From NCBI GenBank assembly GCA_947446335.1, contig CANFGA010000093.1, positions 1 through 9,081 on the forward strand: a stretch of 9,081 nucleotides of DNA. Reading direction: 5' to 3'. The translations under genes were made by a program, and so were the position numbers. Positions within the stretch are counted from its first letter, which is position 1; every line of letters starts with the position of its first letter. The DNA is from Oxalobacteraceae bacterium. Its GTDB lineage: Bacteria; Pseudomonadota; Gammaproteobacteria; Burkholderiales; Burkholderiaceae_D. This document shows positions 1 through 6,860 of this stretch, one piece after another. Under the pieces are notes generated by a model. That model made no database searches. It was not told where the DNA came from and worked only from the letters and a program-made list of their open reading frames with translations.

Positions 1-351
1 GACGTTTCCCGTTTGCCTATCATCTCGGTCGATGACGTGCCGTTCAATACGCAAAACAATACGCAAAACAACATGCAGGCGGCGCCAGCCCCGCAGTCGA
101 CGATGGATTCGAACTCGAACTCGAACTCGAACTCGAACTCGAACTTGAACTTGAACTCGAACTTGAACTCGAACGCAAATCTGAATTCGAACCTGAATTC
201 GAACCCGGCTGCACCGTTGCAGCATCCGGCGACGAAGGCCGAGACCGATATCTTCTCGATGATCGAAAAACTGGCCGATCTGCGCGGTCGCTCGCTGCTC
301 AGCGATGAGGAATTCGCCAAGAAGAAGACCGAATTGCTGGCGCGCCTGTAG
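1..351 (+). CDS. SHOCT-domain protein with Ser-Asn repeat linker, 3' part only
   Basis: The reading frame is open from the first base, so the gene starts upstream of the window; the TTG at position 13 is not a convincing start. What is visible is the C-terminal 116 residues: a Gln/Asn-rich stretch, a low-complexity Ser-Asn/Leu-Asn linker (about codons 36-68), a short Pro/Ala segment, and a final helix pair with the pattern IEKLADLRGRSLLSDEEFAK followed by a KK-ELL ending. That ending is typical of the SHOCT (short C-terminal) domain, which caps many unrelated bacterial proteins and is thought to mediate oligomerisation. The N-terminal domain that would define function is missing, so no product name is justified. 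The gene converges on the cyd operon and stops with TAG 20 bases before a strong hairpin. Confidence 0.8.
   Translation, partial: DVSRLPIISVDDVPFNTQNNTQNNMQAAPAPQSTMDSNSNSNSNSNSNLNLNSNLNSNANLNSNLNSNPAAPLQHPATKAETDIFSMIEKLADLRGRSLLSDEEFAKKKTELLARL
109..204 (+). repeat. Hexanucleotide tandem repeat (TCGAAC-type), 16 units
   Basis: Sixteen consecutive in-frame hexamers are present. The first six (109-144) are exact TCGAAC. The rest are variants (TTGAAC, GCAAAT, CTGAAT, TCGAAC). They encode alternating Ser-Asn, Leu-Asn and Ala-Asn dipeptides. Because the unit is six bases, gain or loss of copies would alter linker length without shifting the frame. The exact 5' block and degenerate 3' block suggest recent expansion at the 5' end. 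Confidence 0.9.
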
Positions 352-370
352 TCAAATTTGCAGTTTGTCC

Positions 371-407
371 AGATGGGGCGGGCCTCGACGCAGGACCCGC
401 CCCATCT
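371..407. terminator. Bidirectional hairpin between convergent genes
   Basis: A perfect 12-bp stem (371-382 with 396-407, AGATGGGGCGGG against its complement) is extended inward by three more pairs (383-385 with 392-394) after a one-base bulge, leaving a six-base loop. It sits between the stop codons of two convergent genes. The T-run is short on the plus strand (TCTTTG) and lacking on the minus strand, so it is not a textbook intrinsic terminator, but its placement and stability argue for transcription termination or 3'-end protection in both directions. Confidence 0.75.
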
Positions 408-416
408 TTGCTTGAA

Positions 417-557
417 TCAGTTGCTCATGCCCGCAGCGCGCATGAACAGTTTCATCAGCCACGCAAACACGCCGAGCGAGGCGACGCTGGCGCTCCATAT
501 CAGGACCAGCCAGCTCAGTTTTTTCCACCATGGGCGCGGTTCGATGGGCGCGCGCAT
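417..557 (-). CDS. DUF2474 family small membrane protein of the cyd/cio operon
   Basis: This is a 46-residue protein starting MRAPIEPRPWWKKLSW. A basic, Trp-rich N-terminus is followed by a single hydrophobic segment (about residues 14-35) and a short MKLFMRAAGMSN tail. DUF2474 proteins of this size and pattern lie directly downstream of cydB in many proteobacterial bd-oxidase operons and are taken as small accessory subunits analogous to CydX, probably in the inner membrane beside CydA and CydB; that role is inferred. The start ATG shares its A with the cydB stop codon (TGATG), implying translational coupling. It is short enough to be missed by automatic gene finding. The family match is from memory of its typical sequence, and the coupling and transmembrane pattern are directly visible. 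Confidence 0.85.
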   Translation of the reverse strand: MRAPIEPRPWWKKLSWLVLIWSASVASLGVFAWLMKLFMRAAGMSN

Positions 558-1564
558 CAGTGGTAGCCCTCACCGTGCTTGAGCTTGCCGCGGAACACGT
601 AATAGGCCCAGACCGTATAACCGAGGATGATCGGGATGATCAAGAGCGCGCCGACCAGGATGAAACCCTGGCTTTGCGGTGGCGATGATGCAGCCCAGAT
701 CGAGATCGATGGCGGAATGATGTTGGGCCAGATGCTGATGCCCAGCCCGCTATAGCCGAGAAAGATCAGCGTCAGCGTCATCAAGAAAGGCAGCGCCTGG
801 CGCTGTTGTTGCACCGATCTCAGCAACCAGAAAGCGCTCGCCATCACCAGCAGCGGCACTGGTGCAAACCAGAACAGGTTGGGGATGCTGAACCAGCGCT
901 CGGCAATGCTATTGTCCAGCAGCGGGGTCCAGATGCTGATGGCGACGATCACTGCCAGCAGCGCCCACACCAGCTTGTGCGTGATGCGGTAGGCGTGCTG
1001 TTGCAGTGTGCCTTCGGTTTTCATGATCAGCCATGTGCTGCCCAGCAGCGCATAAGCGACGATCAAGCCCAGCCCGGTGAACATCGAAAATGGCGAAATC
1101 CAGTCGAATGGACCGCCAGCGTAGGCGCGATCGACGACCGGCATGCCCTGGATGTAGGCGCCCAGCGTGACGCCCTGAAAGAAGGTGGCCGCGAGGGAGC
1201 CACCGATGAAGGCCTTGTCCCAGATGTGACGCTCGTGTTCCCTGGCCTTGAAGCGAAATTCGAATGCCACGCCGCGAAAAATCAAGCCCACCAGCATCAG
1301 CATCAAGGGCAGGTAGCAAGCGCTCAGTACCACCGAATAGGCCAATGGGAAGGCTGCCATCAGGCCGGCACCGCCCATCACCAGCCAGGTTTCATTGCCG
1401 TCCCAGACCGGCGCCACCGTATTCATCATCACGTCGCGCTCTTGCTTTCCTTTGAAAAAAGGATAGAGCAAGCCGATGCCCAGATCGAAGCCGTCCATGA
1501 TCACGTACATCATGATACTGAACAGAATGATCACTGCCCAGATGAGTGGAAGATCGATGCCCAT
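557..1564 (-). CDS. cydB: Cytochrome bd-type quinol oxidase subunit II
   Basis: This 335-residue polytopic membrane protein pairs with CydA to form the bd-type terminal oxidase, which oxidises quinol and reduces oxygen to water in the inner membrane without pumping protons. Family hallmarks seen include MDGFDLGIG (residues 23-31, acidic residues D24 and D27) and the APVWDGNETWLV motif (51-62). Several more hydrophobic helices follow, with a short charged C-terminus. The length fits the shorter CioB-like branch rather than the about 379-residue E. coli CydB. A GGAGA ribosome binding site (1573-1577) lies 8 bases upstream of the ATG inside the end of cydA, and the genes are separated by only 3 bases. 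The stop overlaps the start of the DUF2474 gene by one base. In a cyanide-insensitive operon the name cioB would also be used. Confidence 0.95.
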   Translation of the reverse strand: MGIDLPLIWAVIILFSIMMYVIMDGFDLGIGLLYPFFKGKQERDVMMNTVAPVWDGNETWLVMGGAGLMAAFPLAYSVVLSACYLPLMLMLVGLIFRGVAFEFRFKAREHERHIWDKAFIGGSLAATFFQGVTLGAYIQGMPVVDRAYAGGPFDWISPFSMFTGLGLIVAYALLGSTWLIMKTEGTLQQHAYRITHKLVWALLAVIVAISIWTPLLDNSIAERWFSIPNLFWFAPVPLLVMASAFWLLRSVQQQRQALPFLMTLTLIFLGYSGLGISIWPNIIPPSISIWAASSPPQSQGFILVGALLIIPIILGYTVWAYYVFRGKLKHGEGYH

Positions 1565-1567
1565 GGT

Positions 1568-3007
1568 TCAATTCTCCGTTTTGTCTTGTTCGGATGCGGC
1601 CGACATCGGTCGCATCGGTTGTCGTTCCTGGCCTGGACCGCCGTGCCCTGTGTATTGCTCATGATGCGTCGGGCCGATCCGGATCAGCCGCATCAGGTAA
1701 GCGATGCCGGTGCCAAAAACCGCAAAATAGACCAGCACGAACAGAATCAGGGTAATGGAGAGTTGCAATACGCCATGGTTGGATACGGCGTCCGCGGTGC
1801 GCAAGATGCCGTAAATGGTCCAGGGTTGGCGCCCGATTTCGGTGGTGAACCAGCCGGCCAGAATCGCGACCAGACCGCTTGGCCCCATCGCCAGAGCACA
1901 ATACAGGAAGGGCCGCGACGTCATCAACGTACCGCGCCAGCGCAGCCAGGCGCTCCACAGCCCGAACGCGATCATCAGCATGCCGATGCCGACCATGATG
2001 CGGAAAGACCAGAACACGATCGCCGCATTGGGCCGGTCTGCGCGGGGGAATTCTTTCAGTCCGGGAATGTTGCCATCCCATTCGTGCTTCAAGAGCAAGC
2101 CGCCCAGGCGTGGAACCTCGATCTTGAAGCGGGTTTCCTCGCGCTCCATGTCGGGCCAGCCGAACAGGACCAGTGGCATGCCTTTGCTGGCGCCTTCCGG
2201 GGTCAACTCGTTTTCCCAGTGGCCTTCGATCGCAGCCAGTTTCGCCGGCTGGTGCTTGAGCGTATTCAAGCCATGGAAGTCGCCGATCACGGCCTGGATC
2301 GGCGCCACGATCAGCACCATCCACAAGCCCATCGACAGCATCTTGCGCACCGCCGCATTCGAAGCCGCATCGCCTGGTTTGCGCAACAAGTGCCATGCCG
2401 CAGAGGCGACGACGAACAGGGCAGTGGCGAGGAAGGTGGCCACAGTCATGTGCAACAGCCGGTACGGGAACGATGGATTGAAAATGATTTGCAGCCAGTC
2501 GAGCGGAACCATCTGGCCATCGACGATGGCGTAGCCTTGCGGCGTTTGCATCCAGCTGTTGGAGGCGATGATCCAGGTCGTTGAAATGAGCGTGCCCAGT
2601 GCCACCATCGCGGTCGATAGCAGATGCAGCGTCGGTCCCACCTTGTTCCAGCCGAACAGCATGACGCCGAGAAAGCCGGCCTCAAGGAAGAATGCGGTCA
2701 ACACTTCATAGGCCAGCAAGGGGCCGGTGATGCTGCCGGCAAACTGGGAAAAAAAGCTCCAGTTGGTACCAAATTGATACGCCATCACGAGACCCGAAAC
2801 GACGCCCATGCCGAAATTGACTGCAAAAATCTTCGACCAGAAATGATACAGGTCGCGATAGACTTCCTTGCGGGTACGCAGCCAGCACACTTCGAGCACG
2901 GTCAGGTAACTGGCCAGGCCGATCGTGATCGCCGGGAAGATGATGTGAAAGGAAATCGTGAAGCCAAATTGAAAGCGGGCAAGGTCGAGCGCGCTGAAAC
3001 CTAACAT
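1568..3007 (-). CDS. cydA: Cytochrome bd-type quinol oxidase subunit I, CIO-like
   Basis: This 479-residue subunit carries the three hemes and the quinol site. Residues that line up with E. coli CydA are H21 (heme b595 ligand in FTISFHIIFP), E101 and E109 (LLAYEVLTAFFLEAG), H186 (RLLHMTVA) and M338 (FWSFRIM), the last two being the probable heme b558 ligands. The quinol-site pair K256/E261 (KLAAIE) and the GRQPW motif (392-396) are also present. The Q-loop is short compared with the 522-residue E. coli protein, and the N-terminus closely resembles cyanide-insensitive CioA, so cioA is an equally good name. The ATG is the only start in this frame before an upstream in-frame stop (3041-3043), yet it has no good Shine-Dalgarno sequence (CCGGTCACAAAAA precedes it). 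It is the first gene of cydA-cydB-DUF2474. The His/Gly-rich tail is unremarkable. Confidence 0.95.
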   Translation of the reverse strand: MLGFSALDLARFQFGFTISFHIIFPAITIGLASYLTVLEVCWLRTRKEVYRDLYHFWSKIFAVNFGMGVVSGLVMAYQFGTNWSFFSQFAGSITGPLLAYEVLTAFFLEAGFLGVMLFGWNKVGPTLHLLSTAMVALGTLISTTWIIASNSWMQTPQGYAIVDGQMVPLDWLQIIFNPSFPYRLLHMTVATFLATALFVVASAAWHLLRKPGDAASNAAVRKMLSMGLWMVLIVAPIQAVIGDFHGLNTLKHQPAKLAAIEGHWENELTPEGASKGMPLVLFGWPDMEREETRFKIEVPRLGGLLLKHEWDGNIPGLKEFPRADRPNAAIVFWSFRIMVGIGMLMIAFGLWSAWLRWRGTLMTSRPFLYCALAMGPSGLVAILAGWFTTEIGRQPWTIYGILRTADAVSNHGVLQLSITLILFVLVYFAVFGTGIAYLMRLIRIGPTHHEQYTGHGGPGQERQPMRPMSAASEQDKTEN

Positions 3008-3028
3008 TTTTTGTGACCGGTAAGGTGA

Positions 3029-3058
3029 ATAATGTCGCCATCATAGGCCTATTGTCAG
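3029..3058 (-). promoter_or_regulatory. Candidate sigma-70 promoter of cydAB
   Basis: On the minus strand CTGACA (3058-3053, five of six matches to the -35 consensus) is followed after 18 bases by CATTAT (3034-3029, four of six). The -10 box lies about 20 bases upstream of the cydA ATG, implying a short 5' leader, which fits the poor ribosome binding site. The spacer contains a perfect 10-bp palindrome (3043-3052). No FNR/Anr-type TTGAT-N4-ATCAA site was seen in the 208-base gap. Confidence 0.4.
3043..3052. promoter_or_regulatory. Palindrome ATAGGCCTAT in the cydA promoter spacer
   Basis: This perfect 10-bp palindrome lies wholly between the candidate -35 and -10 boxes of cydA, where a bound repressor would block polymerase. 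It is a candidate operator only; I do not recognise the regulator. Confidence 0.25.
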
Positions 3059-3085
3059 AAACGCGGAGCCAGCCCAACAGAATCT

Positions 3086-3103
3086 GCGCCGACACGTCGG
3101 CGC
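3086..3103. repeat. Inverted repeat GCGCCGAC-AC-GTCGGCGC
   Basis: A perfect 8-bp inverted repeat with two central bases lies between the end of the acyltransferase gene and the cydA promoter. As RNA it could form a seven-pair stem with a CACG loop. No T-run follows on the minus strand, so it is not a clear intrinsic terminator for the upstream gene. It could be a Rho-assisted 3' structure or a binding site upstream of the cydA -35 box. Confidence 0.4.
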
Positions 3104-3215
3104 GCTCTTGTCAGATAGTTACCGATGGATTGTCGTCCGCTACACTGCCGTGATCTGCGCGCCAGGGTGCACGGGGACTCTGGCCCGGCATCGGCTGCCC
3201 ATGATGCTCAGCACT

Positions 3216-4289
3216 TCATTTGACGCCGCCGGATCCGGGCAGGGGGAGCGTCTTGCGTGGATTGAATATCATCTTGTTAAGCAGTTTGATCGCGGGCATT
3301 TCCAGATACAAGGATGCCATGATGCCAACAGCGACTGCAGAGGCAATCAGGATCAGGAACACAACATCATGAGCAAGCGCATCGGTGAGTCCAAGGCGTT
3401 CCAGAATTTTGTAGCTGAGGCTGATGGCCAGTGAATGCGTCAGGTAAAGCGAGTAGGACGATTCGCCGATGGCAGTCAAGGCGCGAGGAATGCTGAACTG
3501 GCGTGATTTTTCCCATGCCACGATGCCGATGATGATCGCCATCGACAAGGGGCCGTAAATCATGCGGGCAACAGGCGCACTGCCGTTGATCATGCCGATG
3601 TTTTCATAATGCCCTGCCAGCAAGAAGCCGGCCACAGCAAAAATGAAGAGACTTTTTGGCAGTTTGACCCGGTAGCGCGACAGGATATACGCCGCAGACA
3701 TGCCGAGAAAAAATTCAATATTCCAGACCGAGAACAGCATGTTCAGCCACGCCGGATGCTGCTGCGGCATGGCTTGCAACGAAAAAAATACAATGGCTGT
3801 CATCCAGACTGGCAATGCAATTTTCCATGCACGCCGGGAAAAGATTGCCAGGCAAAAAATGCCATAAAAGATGATTTCGTACTGCAGCGTCCAGGCTGTG
3901 CTGATGATATCGATGGTGGTGATGGGCAGCAACGTTGCTTCCAATAACAGCTGCGATAGCTCAAGCGGTTTTCCAGTGATCAGGTTCAGCGCCAGATAAA
4001 TTGACGCCACTATCCACAGCATCGGATAGATGCGCGTCAATCTTCGGGTGATGTAATGTCCCAGTCGGGAAGGATTCCCGATGTCGTTGGCGTGAATGAA
4101 GCAGATGATGAAGCCGCTCAAGACAAAGAAGAAATCGACCCCTGAACGTCCGAAATGAAACATGCCTTGCATCGGCAAGTAACCGAGATCAAGCCTCATG
4201 TGGTTCGATGCATGGTACAGGGTGACCAGCATGGCAGCGATGCCGCGTGCCAGTTGCAATCCCTGAAATTTGTTTTTTGTTTCATGCAT
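3216..4289 (-). CDS. Acyltransferase 3 family membrane protein
   Basis: This 357-residue integral membrane protein belongs to the acyltransferase-3 family (OafA/NodX type), which transfers acetyl or other acyl groups onto sugars of O-antigen, exopolysaccharide, Nod factors or lipids. Motifs in order are R15 and H26 (LARGIAAMLVTLYHA; the His is the proposed catalytic residue), SGVDFFFVLSGF (49-60), RRLTRIYP (82-89), the WTLQYEIIFY motif, and a late IGESSYSLYLTHS motif; about ten hydrophobic helices are visible. I place the start at the ATG at 4289 (MHETKNK), preceded by AGGCGG (4299-4294) and 14 bases after the upstream stop. An in-frame ATG at 4337 would overlap the upstream gene and has no ribosome binding site. 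It is the last gene of the four-gene block and probably O-acylates the same glycan; donor and acceptor cannot be read. Confidence 0.9.
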   Translation of the reverse strand: MHETKNKFQGLQLARGIAAMLVTLYHASNHMRLDLGYLPMQGMFHFGRSGVDFFFVLSGFIICFIHANDIGNPSRLGHYITRRLTRIYPMLWIVASIYLALNLITGKPLELSQLLLEATLLPITTIDIISTAWTLQYEIIFYGIFCLAIFSRRAWKIALPVWMTAIVFFSLQAMPQQHPAWLNMLFSVWNIEFFLGMSAAYILSRYRVKLPKSLFIFAVAGFLLAGHYENIGMINGSAPVARMIYGPLSMAIIIGIVAWEKSRQFSIPRALTAIGESSYSLYLTHSLAISLSYKILERLGLTDALAHDVVFLILIASAVAVGIMASLYLEMPAIKLLNKMIFNPRKTLPLPGSGGVK

Positions 4290-4303
4290 CGCGCCGCCTG
4301 TTT

Positions 4304-5227
4304 TCAAGATGCCATCGCCAGCTGTCGGTCTGCCCATGCAATCAAGTCATCGCGTGGCCATGCCATCATGTAAATTTCTGGAATGTAACGACCTGCGTTG
4401 AAGAGTCTTCTTCTGGTCCCGGAATGTTCGATCGATCCTGTGGCGGCGCTGGTGTCTTGTGTCAGATGAAACAGCAGTGCGCCATTTCGGGCCGGGAGCG
4501 TACGCAGATAGGATAGCCGGGGACTGATTTTTTCCAGTTGCGGGTCATACCACCAGCTGCCGCAAAATACCCCGCGGATCTTGGGATTCATCTTGAGCAA
4601 CTCTGCAATTTTCAGATTGCAATCAATCCAGCCTTCGAGATCGAAATTCTTGCGCAACGGAGCATGCATGTGCATTTCGTAGCAAGGGCGAAAGCCATGC
4701 AGCCTGATCAGGAAAAACCATGTCAATCGCCACAGACGGTGGAGATCAGGTTTGAAAAATATTCTTTTTGGTATACCGGAAAATTCATCGAGCAATATCG
4801 GACCGCAAGGGTAGAGTTTCAATCTCGATATCGCCAGATCCTTCAGGAAGTAATCGCATGCAACCAGATAATGGCCTTTTCTTGTCGTGCCCATTTCGGC
4901 CATGATCCGGTTGAATTCGACGTTGAACAGTTCGATGATCGTTGCCGGTATTTTTTTATCGACATGTCGAAGCGGGAATTGGCTGATCAATGTCAACAAA
5001 ACCAGTTGGTGATATTTTTCAAGCCAGTCTGGGCTCGCGTGTTCCGACAGGCGGCGTGCATGGTCAAGCACAGCCGGTGGCAGTTTGTTGTAGTTGCCGC
5101 ATGATGTTTGAGTATCGAGCAGGGCAATGTAGCGACCGACCGGAAACAATGCGAGCAAGTCCGGCCAAGCTTGCCTTATTTCGATGGTGACATCCTCTTT
5201 CATTTCTTCTATTTTGCTGGTTTCCAT
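4304..5227 (-). CDS. Uncharacterised protein of glycan-modification cassette
   Basis: I do not recognise this 307-residue protein. It has no signal peptide and no clear transmembrane helix apart from a short hydrophobic stretch near residues 166-175 (WRLTWFFLIR), so a soluble or membrane-associated cytoplasmic protein is likely. Stretches that look constrained are YEMHMHAP (183-190), GVFCGSWWYDP (219-229), ISPRLSYLR (234-242) and a final WPRDDLIAWA (290-299). The His, Trp and Asp residues in these would be candidates for a binding or active site. The ATG at 5227 has GGAG six bases upstream. It sits 101 bases after the oxidoreductase stop and 14 bases before the acyltransferase start, so it is probably co-transcribed with both. 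Coding reality is supported by operon position, clear start signals and natural protein-like composition. Its function is unknown. Confidence 0.85.
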   Translation of the reverse strand: METSKIEEMKEDVTIEIRQAWPDLLALFPVGRYIALLDTQTSCGNYNKLPPAVLDHARRLSEHASPDWLEKYHQLVLLTLISQFPLRHVDKKIPATIIELFNVEFNRIMAEMGTTRKGHYLVACDYFLKDLAISRLKLYPCGPILLDEFSGIPKRIFFKPDLHRLWRLTWFFLIRLHGFRPCYEMHMHAPLRKNFDLEGWIDCNLKIAELLKMNPKIRGVFCGSWWYDPQLEKISPRLSYLRTLPARNGALLFHLTQDTSAATGSIEHSGTRRRLFNAGRYIPEIYMMAWPRDDLIAWADRQLAMAS

Positions 5228-5271
5228 CGACTGCTCCGGCCGCCTCCTGAATCATTGCAACACGCTTTTTC

Positions 5272-5283
5272 CACGCATGCGTG
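5272..5283. repeat. 12-bp perfect palindrome CACGCATGCGTG
   Basis: It lies in the 101-base gap between the oxidoreductase stop (5329) and the start of the 307-residue gene (5227). It could be an operator or a small processing hairpin. No T-tract indicates termination. Confidence 0.35.
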
Positions 5284-5328
5284 CTTGCTGGACGAGGCCC
5301 CCACGCATTACAAACAGCCCGTTTCTCT

Positions 5329-6741
5329 TCATGCTGGCCGCCAACTTGGAAGCGACAAAGCCATCTCCTTGAAATGGATATCCCTGTTTTGGGATAAAAT
5401 CGCCTCGGCCGCTTCAAGTCCGGCATAGGTTGCCTTGTCCGTTCCTGGACGGTTGATGTAGTAAAAATTATCAAAGCGATTAATCGTGTTCAACATCTCA
5501 TGGTGTTGTTCATTATCCCAATCGCGCCAGTTGATCGCCGCCTTTGCATTCGGCAGTTTCAACACGAAAAAATCAACACACTTGTCGATGTCGATCAGGG
5601 ATGCACTGGCGCACTCATCGATGGTGTGTTCATACAATTGCTTGTCATTTAATGAAAGCATGGAATCGGATGATGTGCAAAAATATTCGATGCACAAGCA
5701 TGTTTTTCCATCTGGCACCATCCGGCCATTGAATGCCGAGTAGTTTGTTACTCTGCCAATTTTCAGCTCCGGCGAAGTCACTTTGAGCCAGACATGGGGG
5801 AAGTGTGGCAATTCATCAAGAAACAAGTAAACGCAAATGGTCGTCATCGGCACGCCAGATGGCAGCTCTTGCTCCTGCTTTTTTTTCTGTCTCGATGAAA
5901 AATTGTGGTCCAGCAATTGCGCCATCATGTCAGCCGGTGTGCTGGAAATGACATGTTGTGGCAGATAGGTCGTGGCCCCGGATTCATCTTCGATGTCGAT
6001 GCTGTCGATGCGAGCGCCGCATGTGGTGATGCGCGAAACATGGGATTCAAATTGAAATGTCGCACCCGCAGTCCTGGATTTTTCCAGTAATAAATTGCAT
6101 ATTTGTCCAGTACCTTTGGCCGGATGGCGCCATGTGCGCTTCGCATGCTCCAAAACATGCAGGTCGAGAAGTTGATCCGGATTTTGATCGCCATCGGTCG
6201 CCATTTTTTTGTTTTTTGGAGATGGCAAATCGGACCATTTTATTCCCTTGAATTTTTCTTCAAATCCCTGGGATAATATCTTGCTTAACAATTTTCCTCT
6301 GTTCTTGTACCAATATTCCTGATAATTGACGGGTGGCTTTAAAATGCCTTTTAAAAATTCAATCGAGTAATCTATTCCACAGCGCCATATCAAGCCCAGT
6401 GGCATTCCTCGCCGCATGCCTCGCCATGTCGAACACGTTTCCAGAATCTTGCCCTGATAAAGAATTCCTTCCCTGTGATCATATTTGATGTAATCGTTTT
6501 CGAGAATTTCTTTCCACAAGATATCAACTTTCGGTAGCCGGGTATACAGTTCCTTGCGGCCGATATCCATGATGTATTCGCCATTGTGCAGCGATTGCAT
6601 CAATCCACCAGCAGACTTGCTTTTTTCGATGATCAGCGGCGCGACGCCTTGCTTGCTCAAGGCATACGCCGCAGCCAATCCTGCCGGTCCTGCTCCGATG
6701 ATGATGGTATGTATTTTTTTTACTTTTTTTAGATTACTCAT
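5329..6741 (-). CDS. FAD-dependent oxidoreductase, amine oxidase/UGM-like
   Basis: This 470-residue protein opens with a dinucleotide-binding fold: GAGPAG (16-21), an acidic E39 that would bind the FAD ribose, and a GG pair at 45-46 (SAGGL). A RHPAKGTGQI segment (205-214) and a C-terminal GTDKATYAGLEAAEAIL region match the layout of protoporphyrinogen-oxidase/flavin-amine-oxidase-like proteins and, more distantly, UDP-galactopyranose mutase. In polysaccharide loci such proteins are often annotated as NAD(P)-binding or FAD-dependent oxidoreductases with unproven sugar or lipid substrates. Here it probably modifies the same product as its neighbours. The ATG at 6741 has only a weak AGAAAAAGA leader. 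The gene is strikingly AT-rich: for example bases 6241-6300 are 19/60 GC against 39/60 at 1861-1920 in cydA. A true protoporphyrinogen oxidase is less likely given context and the odd C-terminal half. Confidence 0.85.
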   Translation of the reverse strand: MSNLKKVKKIHTIIIGAGPAGLAAAYALSKQGVAPLIIEKSKSAGGLMQSLHNGEYIMDIGRKELYTRLPKVDILWKEILENDYIKYDHREGILYQGKILETCSTWRGMRRGMPLGLIWRCGIDYSIEFLKGILKPPVNYQEYWYKNRGKLLSKILSQGFEEKFKGIKWSDLPSPKNKKMATDGDQNPDQLLDLHVLEHAKRTWRHPAKGTGQICNLLLEKSRTAGATFQFESHVSRITTCGARIDSIDIEDESGATTYLPQHVISSTPADMMAQLLDHNFSSRQKKKQEQELPSGVPMTTICVYLFLDELPHFPHVWLKVTSPELKIGRVTNYSAFNGRMVPDGKTCLCIEYFCTSSDSMLSLNDKQLYEHTIDECASASLIDIDKCVDFFVLKLPNAKAAINWRDWDNEQHHEMLNTINRFDNFYYINRPGTDKATYAGLEAAEAILSQNRDIHFKEMALSLPSWRPA

Positions 6742-6860
6742 GAATGATTCTTTTTCTATTCGAATTCAGCGATGAAAAAATCGGGATATAAATACAAATT
6801 CATGTTTTTATTGATGATTGTTCGCTGTCATCGTCATCGTGGAGCGGGCCAGATGAGCCC
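6742..6860. other. AT-rich intergenic gap inside the cassette
   Basis: This 119-base gap separates the fusion gene stop (6861) from the oxidoreductase start (6741). It is AT-rich near the oxidoreductase start and contains a TTTATAT stretch on the minus strand that could serve as a -10 element, but I see no matching -35. There is no convincing terminator: the best hairpin, near the fusion stop, has only four pairs. Co-transcription with an optional internal promoter is the likeliest reading. Confidence 0.35.

Noticed and set aside
806..2584. A 592-codon open frame on the plus strand, antisense to cydB and cydA
   Set aside because: It lies wholly opposite two genes with clear family motifs, has a Gln/His/Arg-rich composition typical of antisense frames in GC-rich DNA, and no supporting start signal or domain.
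2706..3095. A 129-codon minus-strand frame overlapping the cydA start and promoter
   Set aside because: It is an out-of-frame reading of the cydA N-terminus extended into the leader, with no family features.
3104..3215. Possible intrinsic terminator after the acyltransferase gene
   Set aside because: Only weak stems without a following T-run are visible, so no terminator is called beyond the inverted repeat at 3086-3103.
4290..4337. Upstream ATG giving the acyltransferase 16 extra residues
   Set aside because: It would overlap the upstream gene by 34 bases, has no ribosome binding site, and the added residues do not resemble the family N-terminus; the ATG at 4289 has AGGCGG before it.
5064..5474. 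A 136-codon minus-strand frame spanning the gap between the oxidoreductase and the 307-residue gene
   Set aside because: It overlaps the ends of two better-supported genes and lacks any recognisable motif or ribosome binding site. I considered a frameshifted C-terminal extension of the oxidoreductase but saw no homology-like pattern.
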